DNA from: JAZRZI01 sp045601325
Lineage (GTDB): Bacteria > Bacillota_I > Bacilli_A > RFN20 > CAG-826
DNA length: 42,620 nt
Reading direction: 5' to 3'
Assembly: GCA_045601325.1 (NCBI GenBank)
Contig: JAZRZI010000051.1
Location: 1-42,620 of the forward strand
This document shows positions 25,194-34,403 of this stretch, piece by piece; the stretch's first letter is position 1; every line of letters starts with the position of its first letter. The notes beneath the pieces are model-generated. The model did not search any database. It saw only the letters and a list, made by a program, of their open reading frames with translations, and was not told where the DNA came from. The position numbers were made by a program, and so were the translations under genes.

Positions 25194-26318
25194 ATGGCGA
25201 CATTAAAATTTGATAACGTAAACAAGATTTACGACAATGAAGTTCAAGCTGTTTTTGATTTTAATTTGGAAATTAAGGATAAGGAATTCATTGTTTTTGT
25301 TGGACCTTCTGGATGTGGTAAGTCAACAACTTTAAGAATGGTTGCGGGCTTAGAAGATATCACTTACGGTGACTTATACATTGATGATGTTTTAGTCAAT
25401 GAAGTTCAACCAAAGAATAGAGATATCGCAATGGTCTTCCAAAACTACGCTTTATTCCCGCATATGACTGTTTTTAAAAACATCGCTTTTGGTTTAAGTG
25501 TTAGGCATTATCCAAAAGATGAAATTAAACGCAGAGTCGAAGCTACTGCAGAAACATTAGGTTTAACTGAATATTTATATAGAAAACCAGGTGCATTAAG
25601 TGGTGGTCAAAGACAACGTGTAGCGTTAGGTAGAGCTATTGTTAGAGAACCTAAGGTCTTCTTAATGGATGAACCATTAAGTAACTTAGACGCAAAACTC
25701 CGTGTTCAAATGCGTACTGAAATCATTAGAATTCACGAGCAAGTAGGTGCGACCACAATTTATGTTACCCATGACCAAACAGAAGCTATGACAATGGCGG
25801 ACCGTATTGTTGTTATGTCTAAGGGCTACATCCAACAAATTGGCACACCTGAAGAAGTTTATAACGATCCTAATAACTTATTTGTCGCAGGTTTTATAGG
25901 CGCGCCTAGTATGAACTTCCTTGATGGACATGTTGAAGGAAATAAATTCATTTTAGATGGTGAAGGAAACACAGTTATTAATCTTTCTAAAGAACAAGTT
26001 GAATTATTAAAAGATTATGATTCAAGCAAAACAGTGGTGTTAGGTATTAGACCTGAACACGCACATTCTTATGAAATCGCTGATGCAAAATTAACTAATT
26101 GGGTGGATGCAAAATGCTCTATCAGTGAATTATTAGGAAGTGAAATCATCGCGTACTCATCACTAAATGATCAAAAAATTGCTCTTAAGACAAACGATGA
26201 ACACAAAATTAAAATGCACGATGAATTCAAAGTGGCATTTGAAATAAACAAAATGTATTTCTTTGATAAAGAAACAGGTCAAAGAATTAGAAAAGAAGAT
26301 ACAAAGGAGAATGAATAA
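25194..26318 (+). CDS. sugar ABC transporter ATPase, UgpC/MsmK/MalK type
   Basis: The 374-residue protein has a complete nucleotide-binding domain: Walker A G37PSGCGKST45, Q-loop VFQNYALFPHM, signature L135SGGQ139, Walker B VFLMDEPLSNLDAK and the switch THDQTEAMTMADRI. The C-terminal OB/TOBE domain (about 235-370), with LGIRPEH, is typical of importers for oligosaccharides and glycerol-phosphate. It energises the permease pair downstream and can be shared by several importers. SD GGAAAGG precedes the ATG. The binding-protein gene starts 1 nt after its stop. Confidence 0.93.
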   Translation: MATLKFDNVNKIYDNEVQAVFDFNLEIKDKEFIVFVGPSGCGKSTTLRMVAGLEDITYGDLYIDDVLVNEVQPKNRDIAMVFQNYALFPHMTVFKNIAFGLSVRHYPKDEIKRRVEATAETLGLTEYLYRKPGALSGGQRQRVALGRAIVREPKVFLMDEPLSNLDAKLRVQMRTEIIRIHEQVGATTIYVTHDQTEAMTMADRIVVMSKGYIQQIGTPEEVYNDPNNLFVAGFIGAPSMNFLDGHVEGNKFILDGEGNTVINLSKEQVELLKDYDSSKTVVLGIRPEHAHSYEIADAKLTNWVDAKCSISELLGSEIIAYSSLNDQKIALKTNDEHKIKMHDEFKVAFEINKMYFFDKETGQRIRKEDTKENE

Positions 26319-26319
26319 T

Positions 26320-28170
26320 ATGAAATCTAAAAAAGTACTCTTCCCATTATTAAGCGTTGCTGCAATTATCACAGCTTGTCGTGGTGAAGGTGGTGGCGGT
26401 GGTGGCAGCCAATCTATCAAAGTTGATCCATTATCCGCGAGTGAAGTGGGCATCTCTGAACAATACTTGCCATCCAAAAAGGACATTAGACAATTGTCTG
26501 GTGAAATCACAATCGCTCTCGACTTTGAAGGTCGTGATGCTGGCTGGAAAGAAGTTGCTAAAGAGTATGAAAGACTTCAAGGTGGTGCAGTTAAGATTAA
26601 CGTCAAAGCCGATGTCGCTGGCGACCAATATGGTTCAACATTAAACCAAATGCTTCAAGATGTGCAAAATGGCGCAACTTCAGAATGGGATATTGTTGAA
26701 GGAAACTTAGGTTATGGCAATACAAGAAAAACTTGTGTTGATATTCACACAATGATTAAGGATCCTAACCCATACTGTGGTGCGGATAACACAAGTTGGA
26801 ATAGCGTTCTAACAGAACAAGCATATTATAACTACGATTCCGATAGAAGCTGGGGCAAACACTACATCTTAAATACTGAAAACATGCAATCATGTTGGTT
26901 TGTTAATGATGTTGCGTTAGAAGCCGCTAAAACTGCCAAATTCGTTTCTATTGAAACAGAACAAGCTAATCCAGGTGTTAATAAAGATTTATTAGACAAA
27001 ACTGATGGTTATAAAAACGCAAAGGGACAAGCTAGTTACCCTATTACTTGGAACGATTTAATCAACCTTTGCAGAGCTATGCAAGCTGCAGGATATAGCA
27101 ATCCACTTGGTATTACATTATCAACATCCAGCTTAAAATCATTACAATTCACATGGTTATTACGTATTTATGGTGACTATTACTACCGTCAATTCTATAA
27201 ATACACAATGAATACCGCTGATAAGACATGGCCATATGATCCAACTGAATCGTGCCCTGAAAGAAATGATGGATTCGGTTTCAAACAATGTAGAGTTCTT
27301 AACTTATTATTTGATGAATCCACAACTTATGGTCCAGGTTATGTTGGCTATAAGAGTGAAGTATACCTTGATTTTGTCAATCAACTTTGCAAGATGAAAG
27401 GTTTGTTCATTCAAGACCCTACATCAACTGAGTTCTCTGATGTTAGAAGCCAATTCATGATGCAAAGTAAACAAAAAGCATCCGCTCAAATCGTTTTGGA
27501 CTACTTAGGACAAGGCTTGCAATACGAAAAATATGAAAATGATGGTTTTAAATTAGGATACTTTGATTATCCTCAAATGATTTCTGGCACATACCAAAAA
27601 GAATCACAGTATGTCACAGGCGCTAATGCACACAGCATTGGCGATAAGATTGTTGATGATAGAACATTAACTCGTGATATCGGTGGTAATGGTGGTTTTG
27701 TCAGTATCGTTGACCAATTAAATAAACCAAATAGAACTGTTATCGCTAAAGACTTTATCAAGTTCTTCCTTTCCCCATATGGACAATCCATATATTACAA
27801 GGGATTATCAGAAACAGAAAATCACATTTCTCCTAAAGGCTTAACAACAGTTAAAACAGGTTTAGTTAATATTCCAAGAGAATGGAAAACATTCTTTGAA
27901 GATGCAGAAGATGCAGGCGTTGAATTCAATGGCAACGTTGACCCAGATGTATTTATCTCCTATGGTGTTAGATACTTCCAAGGTTATCCAAAGAGTGAAA
28001 CAAAGATTCTTAACTGGCAACAATTATTAGTCTTAAATAAAAAATACGATGCAGAAGCATTCGCAAACGACTGGAACGAAGCATGTTTCTCTGACTACCA
28101 AACAATGTGTAGAGACGCTGAACATGGTTGGCCAGTTGAAATGTATTTAGATCCAAACGGAAATATCTAA
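26320..28170 (+). CDS. sugar ABC transporter solute-binding lipoprotein
   Basis: The start is the ATG at 26320 after AAAGGAGA. A longer in-frame ATG lies inside the ATPase gene and gives no signal peptide. The 616-residue product has a lipoprotein signal ending IITAC (Cys20) and a glycine-rich linker (GEGGGGGG) followed by a family-1-type sugar-binding fold. Features include ITIALDFEGRDAGWKEVAKEYERL, a YITW-like PITWNDLINLCRAMQAAGY hinge segment and a later GGNGGFVSIVDQLNKPNR segment. It is longer than most (about 430 residues), with extra residues in the middle. It captures the ligand for the two downstream permeases. Confidence 0.9.
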   Translation: MKSKKVLFPLLSVAAIITACRGEGGGGGGSQSIKVDPLSASEVGISEQYLPSKKDIRQLSGEITIALDFEGRDAGWKEVAKEYERLQGGAVKINVKADVAGDQYGSTLNQMLQDVQNGATSEWDIVEGNLGYGNTRKTCVDIHTMIKDPNPYCGADNTSWNSVLTEQAYYNYDSDRSWGKHYILNTENMQSCWFVNDVALEAAKTAKFVSIETEQANPGVNKDLLDKTDGYKNAKGQASYPITWNDLINLCRAMQAAGYSNPLGITLSTSSLKSLQFTWLLRIYGDYYYRQFYKYTMNTADKTWPYDPTESCPERNDGFGFKQCRVLNLLFDESTTYGPGYVGYKSEVYLDFVNQLCKMKGLFIQDPTSTEFSDVRSQFMMQSKQKASAQIVLDYLGQGLQYEKYENDGFKLGYFDYPQMISGTYQKESQYVTGANAHSIGDKIVDDRTLTRDIGGNGGFVSIVDQLNKPNRTVIAKDFIKFFLSPYGQSIYYKGLSETENHISPKGLTTVKTGLVNIPREWKTFFEDAEDAGVEFNGNVDPDVFISYGVRYFQGYPKSETKILNWQQLLVLNKKYDAEAFANDWNEACFSDYQTMCRDAEHGWPVEMYLDPNGNI

Positions 28171-28173
28171 TTT

Positions 28174-30924
28174 ATGCATTCTTTAAAACCCGCTGTTACA
28201 TTAAGAGATAAGAAGAAAGCAAAAAACACCATCAAATTATTTGGTGGTTTTGCTGTTTTCTTCACACTTGGTACTGTTTTATCAGCGGTTTTTATGCCAC
28301 GTGCAAAAACACTTAATGGCATCAATAATGATGAAGTCAAAATTATTAAAAACTTGGTTTCTGTTAACTATGGTGAACAGTATTGCGCGATTAGTGGTGA
28401 TACTTTCCAACTATATGACACAAGAACCAATAAGCTTTTAAATTCTATTTCCTACGTTGATGTCATCGCTAATAAACTTAGTGAAGATGGAATATCTTAT
28501 AATCCAAAGCTATTTTCTGATCCTACATCTCACTATGAAAACTTAGCGGAAGGCCAAGGTTTCTTATTGATGTTTGATAACTTTGGTAACACCTTTAAAT
28601 TCAATTACTCACAAGAAAATAATTTTGGTTTTACTCTTGATGATTCTTATTTCTTGACTGATTCATATACTCTAACTGAAGATGGTCAAGACGTTACCTA
28701 TTCTAACCAATATTCTGTTAGAACTTTATATTATGAAGATGGTAACATTTATATCTTAGGTGTTAATAACAACAAATATGTTGTTGATATCTTAGATACA
28801 AATGATTTATCTCGTGGTTTTATCGATTCTAAGAACTTATATAAATTCTCAAAACCTGATGATAACCAAATTGATGAAATAGAAAAAGCCTATAAAGAAA
28901 GAGTTAAGAATGTTTTAGGCTTAGAAGAAAATCTTCGCTATAGCAAGACGCCTTTCTATGTTATGGACCCTATTTCTGCAGGTTCAAATAATGGTGAAAG
29001 TCCTTATAACATTTTTAAGAATGGTAATTATTTATATATTCTTTCCTCTTCTGGTGTTCATAAATGGTACGTTGATCCAGTTAAAGGATTTAATGACTTC
29101 TATGACATAGAACTAGGAGAAATCAATGTTTATGATGAATCAATGCATCATTACATTGAAGAAATGAGAGCTAAATTATTAGCTACCGATGAAACAACAA
29201 GAGCAAAATACGGTATTAAGAAAGACTTGTATGATTCACTTGGCATTGCGAGTAATTATGTTATTTCTTCTTTATATAAAATTGTCTTTGAAGATACTTA
29301 CTTACAAGACTTAAAACAATACGCTGCTGAATTCACTAGGGACACTGAGTGGATGGCGTATTATAACCCTAATACATCCTATTTAAGTCATGCTGTATTT
29401 GAAGAATACTTTGATGAGGATGTTTATACAGTGTTCGTAGATAAAGGTGCAAGCAATACCTTAGATGGTATGGTATATTCTCCTATCAACAAAGAAGTAT
29501 TCTTTATCAATGATAAGAATAACTATTTATATTCCATCTCTGTTGATGAAATTAATAATTTTGAATTCCTAGGTGATATTTCTTTAATTGATAAATCTAC
29601 TAGAACTGATATTAATTTCGGTAAGAAACAATTCTTTGATAACCACACCGCAATTAGCTACGATCCTAACGTTAATTCATTACACGTTTTATTCCAAAAC
29701 GATAAGGATTTATGCGTTATCGATTTAACTGAAGAAGGACCAGTTAAACGTCATCAATTTTCTAGTAGATACGATATTGCAGGATTCAATGAAACAGTAG
29801 ATAGAAAGAAAATAGTTATTTTATATAAGACTGATAAAGTAACAATTCATAACGTAGCAAGCAATCCTTATCACGTTGATGTCATCAATCCTGATGCATA
29901 CAAACATAGAGGCATATTTATTGCTTTAACAATTATTTGTGCAGTCTTCTTAGCGGCATCTGTTATTACTGTTTTAATGGCCTTAAAAGCATTTAAGAAA
30001 GATAAGACAATGCTTAAGATGAAAGTCATTAAACGTGACTTAAAGAGAAATAAGTGGACTTATGTCGCATTAATTCCATTTATTGTTCTATTAATTATGT
30101 TTTGCTACGTGGAAGCAGTGGGCTCTATTTCCTTCTCCTTCTTCTCGTATACAATGGAGCATCCTAGTTATATATGGAATGATTTTGGCAACTATATATC
30201 CATATTCCATGATGCGGACTTCTGGTTGATGTTTGGTAACACTTTCTTCTTCCTTGTCTTTGATTTATTCCTAGGTATTGTTCCACCGATTATATTCGCA
30301 TTTTGCTTATCGGTAATTAAAAATAAAAAGCTATCAGGAACTTTAAGAGCGTTGATGTTTATTCCTGCGATTGTTCCTGGTATCGCAACACTTCTCATTT
30401 GGAGATTCGGTATTTTTGGTAACACTGGTGTTTTAAACCAATTAGTGTGTTTGTTAAGAACCGGGCATACTTCCTCTCCAGATTTTACACCTATTGAATT
30501 CTTAATCGACCCTGATATTTCTAGATGGGCACTTTTGCTTATGGGATTCCCATATGTTGGTGGTTACCTCATCTTCTATGGCGGTCTTATGAATATTCCT
30601 AAGGAATACGACGAGGCTTGCCAATTAGAGGGTTTAGGAGTGGTAAAGAGATTCTTTAAGATTGATCTGCCATTAATCACTCCACAAATCAAATATATCT
30701 TTGTTATGGGTATATTGAGTTCCGCTCAAAACTATGAAAGAACATACATGTTAGGTTCAACTGGTACAGTTACTTTGGTTGAAAGCATGTATCGTCAAAT
30801 GAAAGATTATAGTAACTATGGTATGGCGTCTGCATATGCGACTATCATCTTCCTATTATTATTAGTTCCTGTTCTTATCAACTTTAAGGACACACGTAAA
30901 AACAACTTGGGAGATCAAATCTAA
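28174..30924 (+). CDS. ABC sugar permease with large N-terminal extracytoplasmic domain
   Basis: The 916-residue protein has one membrane helix (about 21-43), a soluble region of about 540 residues (44-578), a second helix (about 580-605) and then an ordinary six-helix MalF/UgpA-type permease (about 627-905). The EAA loop is PKEYDEACQLEGLGVVKRFFKIDLPL (808-833). A typical permease has about 300 residues. The extra region is rich in strands with GNIYIL, NYLYIL, EVFFIND and SLHVLF repeats, suggesting a beta-propeller-like fold. With helices on both sides it should lie outside the cell, next to the binding protein. The start is 3 nt after the binding-protein stop, with no Shine-Dalgarno sequence. 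Confidence 0.85.
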   Translation: MHSLKPAVTLRDKKKAKNTIKLFGGFAVFFTLGTVLSAVFMPRAKTLNGINNDEVKIIKNLVSVNYGEQYCAISGDTFQLYDTRTNKLLNSISYVDVIANKLSEDGISYNPKLFSDPTSHYENLAEGQGFLLMFDNFGNTFKFNYSQENNFGFTLDDSYFLTDSYTLTEDGQDVTYSNQYSVRTLYYEDGNIYILGVNNNKYVVDILDTNDLSRGFIDSKNLYKFSKPDDNQIDEIEKAYKERVKNVLGLEENLRYSKTPFYVMDPISAGSNNGESPYNIFKNGNYLYILSSSGVHKWYVDPVKGFNDFYDIELGEINVYDESMHHYIEEMRAKLLATDETTRAKYGIKKDLYDSLGIASNYVISSLYKIVFEDTYLQDLKQYAAEFTRDTEWMAYYNPNTSYLSHAVFEEYFDEDVYTVFVDKGASNTLDGMVYSPINKEVFFINDKNNYLYSISVDEINNFEFLGDISLIDKSTRTDINFGKKQFFDNHTAISYDPNVNSLHVLFQNDKDLCVIDLTEEGPVKRHQFSSRYDIAGFNETVDRKKIVILYKTDKVTIHNVASNPYHVDVINPDAYKHRGIFIALTIICAVFLAASVITVLMALKAFKKDKTMLKMKVIKRDLKRNKWTYVALIPFIVLLIMFCYVEAVGSISFSFFSYTMEHPSYIWNDFGNYISIFHDADFWLMFGNTFFFLVFDLFLGIVPPIIFAFCLSVIKNKKLSGTLRALMFIPAIVPGIATLLIWRFGIFGNTGVLNQLVCLLRTGHTSSPDFTPIEFLIDPDISRWALLLMGFPYVGGYLIFYGGLMNIPKEYDEACQLEGLGVVKRFFKIDLPLITPQIKYIFVMGILSSAQNYERTYMLGSTGTVTLVESMYRQMKDYSNYGMASAYATIIFLLLLVPVLINFKDTRKNNLGDQI

Positions 30925-31841
30925 TGGAAAAAGAATATGTAACCCAAAGTGGTAAAGTTTTGAAGAAGAATAGACCTATCGTTCAGACGCATCATAGATG
31001 GCCTATTCAAACATTGATTGCATTAGTGGTTATCTTATTAATCACATTCTCAATCCTTCCTTTAGCGTTGACTTTGATTAACTCCCTTAAATCAGGCGAA
31101 CAAGTGCAAAGAAACATTTTCTCATTACCTAGCGGAAATGTTTTCAAAACAATTGCACATAACTATTCATATGCTTGGAGTAGCGAATACGGAATTGGTT
31201 CCAAGTTCCTTCCATCCATTTTAGTAGCGTTAATCGGTTGTGTTTTAGAAACCGCGATTAGCACTGCTTTAGCCTATATTATTTGCTTTAAAGAATTCTA
31301 CTTTAAACGAGTAGTTTTCATGTTCTTTATATCTATCTTACTTGTTCCATCTATTATTGGTTATCCAGTATTGACCCCATTAGTGAAGAACGTTTTACGT
31401 TTAGGTGGCAATTTAGACTATATCGGTTTCTTATTACCTATGGTTGGTGGTTGTCAAGTTGGCGGTATGTTCTTATTTAAGACATTCTTTGGTCAACAGC
31501 CTAAATCTTTATATGAGTGCGCTCGAATAGAAGGATGTAATGACTTTAAGATATTCTTTAAAATCACTATTCCTTTGAGCTTACCTATCATTTTGTATTA
31601 CGCAGTTGGTGCATTCTCTGCGATTTACAATAACTTCTTGTGGGCATCTTTGATTCTCACACAAAATCACTACAACATTATGTACACAATGTACGCAGTT
31701 ACTGATTCCATTAAAGCTAATGGTGAATATGGCGCAGTTTATGCGATGTATATGATTTCTACAATTCCACTTATTTGCACAACCGCTATCTCTATGAAAT
31801 TCTTCAAGGGTGGCGAGTTTGCTGCTGGTCTTAAATTATAG
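30924..31841 (+). CDS. ABC sugar permease, MalG/UgpE type
   Basis: The 305-residue inner-membrane permease has about six helices (starting about 29-52) and a canonical EAA loop (PKSLYECARIEGCNDFKIFFKITIPL). It pairs with the ectodomain permease to form the transmembrane channel. Its ATG overlaps the preceding TAA by 1 nt, so translation is coupled. Its C-terminus (FKGGEFAAGLKL) is typical for the family. Confidence 0.93.
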   Translation: MEKEYVTQSGKVLKKNRPIVQTHHRWPIQTLIALVVILLITFSILPLALTLINSLKSGEQVQRNIFSLPSGNVFKTIAHNYSYAWSSEYGIGSKFLPSILVALIGCVLETAISTALAYIICFKEFYFKRVVFMFFISILLVPSIIGYPVLTPLVKNVLRLGGNLDYIGFLLPMVGGCQVGGMFLFKTFFGQQPKSLYECARIEGCNDFKIFFKITIPLSLPIILYYAVGAFSAIYNNFLWASLILTQNHYNIMYTMYAVTDSIKANGEYGAVYAMYMISTIPLICTTAISMKFFKGGEFAAGLKL

Positions 31842-31852
31842 GAGGACGCAAT

Positions 31853-34390
31853 ATGAAAATTAAAATGCTCAAGTTAGTTGCATTATCACTCACCTTCTTT
31901 GGTGCAGTTGGATGTGCTAATAACACCGGTGGAGATTTAAAGGTTACCTTTGACACCAACACAACATTAGAAACTTCCGCTGTTTCCACTCAATATGTGC
32001 AAAAAGGTTCAAAAATTAAGGAACCTTCTTCAACTATTCTCGGTGAAAACCCTGATGGTTTAGCGTTATATGGTTGGTACACATCTAAAAGTTTTGAAAC
32101 AAGATGGAACTTTAAAAAAGATACTGTTGAAAAGAATATGACTCTTTTTGCAAAGTGGGAAAGACAATTCACTGTTCAATACTTTGTTAGTGGTTCTACA
32201 TATCCAACTAATACAGCTACAGTCTTTAATGGTGACATCGTTAAAGAACATCCTGAATACTGTGTAGGTTTTGAATATGAGGGTTCTTTCTTAGATGATG
32301 CATTCTCGATTCCATTTGATTATTCCACTCCAATCACAAAAGACACAAATATCTATATGAAGAAGAGTGAAACTATCGATATCTATGAAGGCAATAAAGC
32401 TGGTTCTTTATTTGATAACCTAGATATGTATGGACCTACCGATGGTAGTGGTGAAGCTGGTTTCATTTCTAAAACTGAAGATAAATCTGCAGTTATTATT
32501 GATTTTGGTTATTCTCCAAAACTCGCAGACCCATATGCAGAACTTAATTTAAATCTTGATATTACAAAGTCACCAGTTATTCACTTTGTTATCAAGAACT
32601 ACGGCGCTGCTACTCAATTGGGTTTCTATTACACAACATTAATTGACCCAATTAACTATGAATATAGTGCGACGGGTAAACAATACTCCGCGACATTCCA
32701 CTATAACTATTTCTATAAAGCAGGCGAAATGAATATGAGTCCTGAAGATGAATATATCGATGTCGCAGTAGATTTTGCGGAAAATTCTAAGTTCCAAGGT
32801 TATTCAGTTTGGGGAACTTCTAAATGCTTAGGCAGAATGAGGATTCAAAGTTCTTATCAATCTAAAGATCCTACAGATAGAACAAATAGAATTGAACTCA
32901 AGAGAATCTATGGTTCTAATAGCGAATATCCAGGTGGTGTTTCTTATGGCGATAGTGCGGTTATTAAAGCACAATTAAAAGATCAAGATAATCTTCCTAG
33001 CCAAGATTCTTTAGAAAGAGGTTTTATCTTCCCTAAAGATTCTAATTTAATCGTCAATGGTGAAACCACTCATTCTTACAACCGTAAAAATGGTACTTTA
33101 ATCCATTTCACAAATGAAGTTGAAATGAGAAGAAAAGAAGATAAAGTTCAAACATTTGCAATTACATTACCAACTAATGATGATGGTGATGTCATTGGTG
33201 ATAAGCAAATTAACTTGGAAGAAAATAAAGTTTTAAAAATTAAACTTAAAAACTTAGGTTACGCTGAGTCATTACACTTAGGTGTCACTAATGACTACAG
33301 TGGTACTTCTTACGCTGACTTAAAGATTCCAAGCAAAATGTCTGACTTTAAAACATTCACTGTTAACTTATCTAATGAGTTACCTATGAAACATACATTG
33401 TTATCCATTTTCTTTGAATACACAGCATGTGGTATGGATAACGTAATTATCTTTGATAGTGTTTACTTTGAAGAAGCAAAACCTTATGACATTGCTGGTA
33501 TTAGCTTTGATGATAAGAATTGCTTTGGTATGTCTTGTAGTGGTGTACAAGTTAGCCACTTACAAAACTACTTTGCAACTCAATTCGTAGTCAGCAATGA
33601 TAACGCAACTGTCACATCAACTAAGAGTGATATCCACTTATGTAATAAAGGCTTCTATAAAGCTGAATTAACATATTCAAAACCTAATAATAGTGAAATT
33701 AGTGCGGTTTACGTATCGTTCTTCAACGGTTCATCCTATGGTGAAGAACTGATGTTTTCTGTCGGTAATGAAAACTCCGCAGCTATCCAAGTTGATATGA
33801 ATCCAACAACTACTGGAATTATCACAAATGTTAAGTTTAGATTTGCTGGTACAGGTACAATCAGAATTAGCTCACTTAAATTCTTAATTGATGATACATA
33901 TTGTTTGAATTTAGCAAACGACTTCTCAAAATCATTTGACCCAACTTGGTTAAGCGGTATCACATATGAAAGCGATGATGTCACATCTTCATCAACATTT
34001 GGAGTCGATCAATCCATTTCCGTTTCACAAAGAAGAATTTCCTTCTATTTATGTGAAGGCTATAACCATAGAGGTGCATTCCCAGCTTATAACTGCACAA
34101 ACTGGCCATGCTCAGGAAAGACTAAATTTATTATCAACTATCATAATAGTGGCGAAACTGCGACAAGCGACATTGTTGTTTCCTTCTCCGCATCTATTGA
34201 CATTAACCCTGATGGTCAAAATAAAGAAAAGGTATATTACAGCACAACATTTAGAGGCAACATGGCTGAATATGAATGGGACTATGTCGAATTACTAATT
34301 CCTACAGAATGGGCAGAATTATATATCGGCAAGCTCTCTATTAGAGGACTAACTTCTCCTATCTCTGTTCGTACAATGTGCATTATTTAA
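31853..34390 (+). CDS. lipoprotein with InlB-type repeats and beta-sandwich regions
   Basis: The 845-residue product has a lipobox ending AVGC (Cys21) after AGGAGG-type SD. Residues about 28-105 and 106-160 look like InlB/Listeria-Bacteroides repeats (GWYTSKSFETRWNF, MTLFAKW). The rest is beta-rich with three or four similar segments (for example TIDIYEGNKAGSLFDNL and SFDDKNCFGMSCSG), plausibly carbohydrate-binding modules. No catalytic motif is seen. Its place in the ABC operon suggests it holds or presents the glycan at the surface for the importer. Confidence 0.75.
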   Translation: MKIKMLKLVALSLTFFGAVGCANNTGGDLKVTFDTNTTLETSAVSTQYVQKGSKIKEPSSTILGENPDGLALYGWYTSKSFETRWNFKKDTVEKNMTLFAKWERQFTVQYFVSGSTYPTNTATVFNGDIVKEHPEYCVGFEYEGSFLDDAFSIPFDYSTPITKDTNIYMKKSETIDIYEGNKAGSLFDNLDMYGPTDGSGEAGFISKTEDKSAVIIDFGYSPKLADPYAELNLNLDITKSPVIHFVIKNYGAATQLGFYYTTLIDPINYEYSATGKQYSATFHYNYFYKAGEMNMSPEDEYIDVAVDFAENSKFQGYSVWGTSKCLGRMRIQSSYQSKDPTDRTNRIELKRIYGSNSEYPGGVSYGDSAVIKAQLKDQDNLPSQDSLERGFIFPKDSNLIVNGETTHSYNRKNGTLIHFTNEVEMRRKEDKVQTFAITLPTNDDGDVIGDKQINLEENKVLKIKLKNLGYAESLHLGVTNDYSGTSYADLKIPSKMSDFKTFTVNLSNELPMKHTLLSIFFEYTACGMDNVIIFDSVYFEEAKPYDIAGISFDDKNCFGMSCSGVQVSHLQNYFATQFVVSNDNATVTSTKSDIHLCNKGFYKAELTYSKPNNSEISAVYVSFFNGSSYGEELMFSVGNENSAAIQVDMNPTTTGIITNVKFRFAGTGTIRISSLKFLIDDTYCLNLANDFSKSFDPTWLSGITYESDDVTSSSTFGVDQSISVSQRRISFYLCEGYNHRGAFPAYNCTNWPCSGKTKFIINYHNSGETATSDIVVSFSASIDINPDGQNKEKVYYSTTFRGNMAEYEWDYVELLIPTEWAELYIGKLSIRGLTSPISVRTMCII

Positions 34391-34403
34391 TGGAGGTAAC
34401 ACA

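Noticed and set aside
26263..26319. Longer start of the solute-binding protein at 26263
   Set aside because: The extension overlaps the ATPase gene, destroys the signal peptide and lies before the clear AAAGGAGA site for 26320.
26163..26510. Reverse-strand frame with a proline run over the binding-protein start
   Set aside because: The proline run is simply the antisense of the glycine linker codons (GGT/GGC repeats) of the binding protein.
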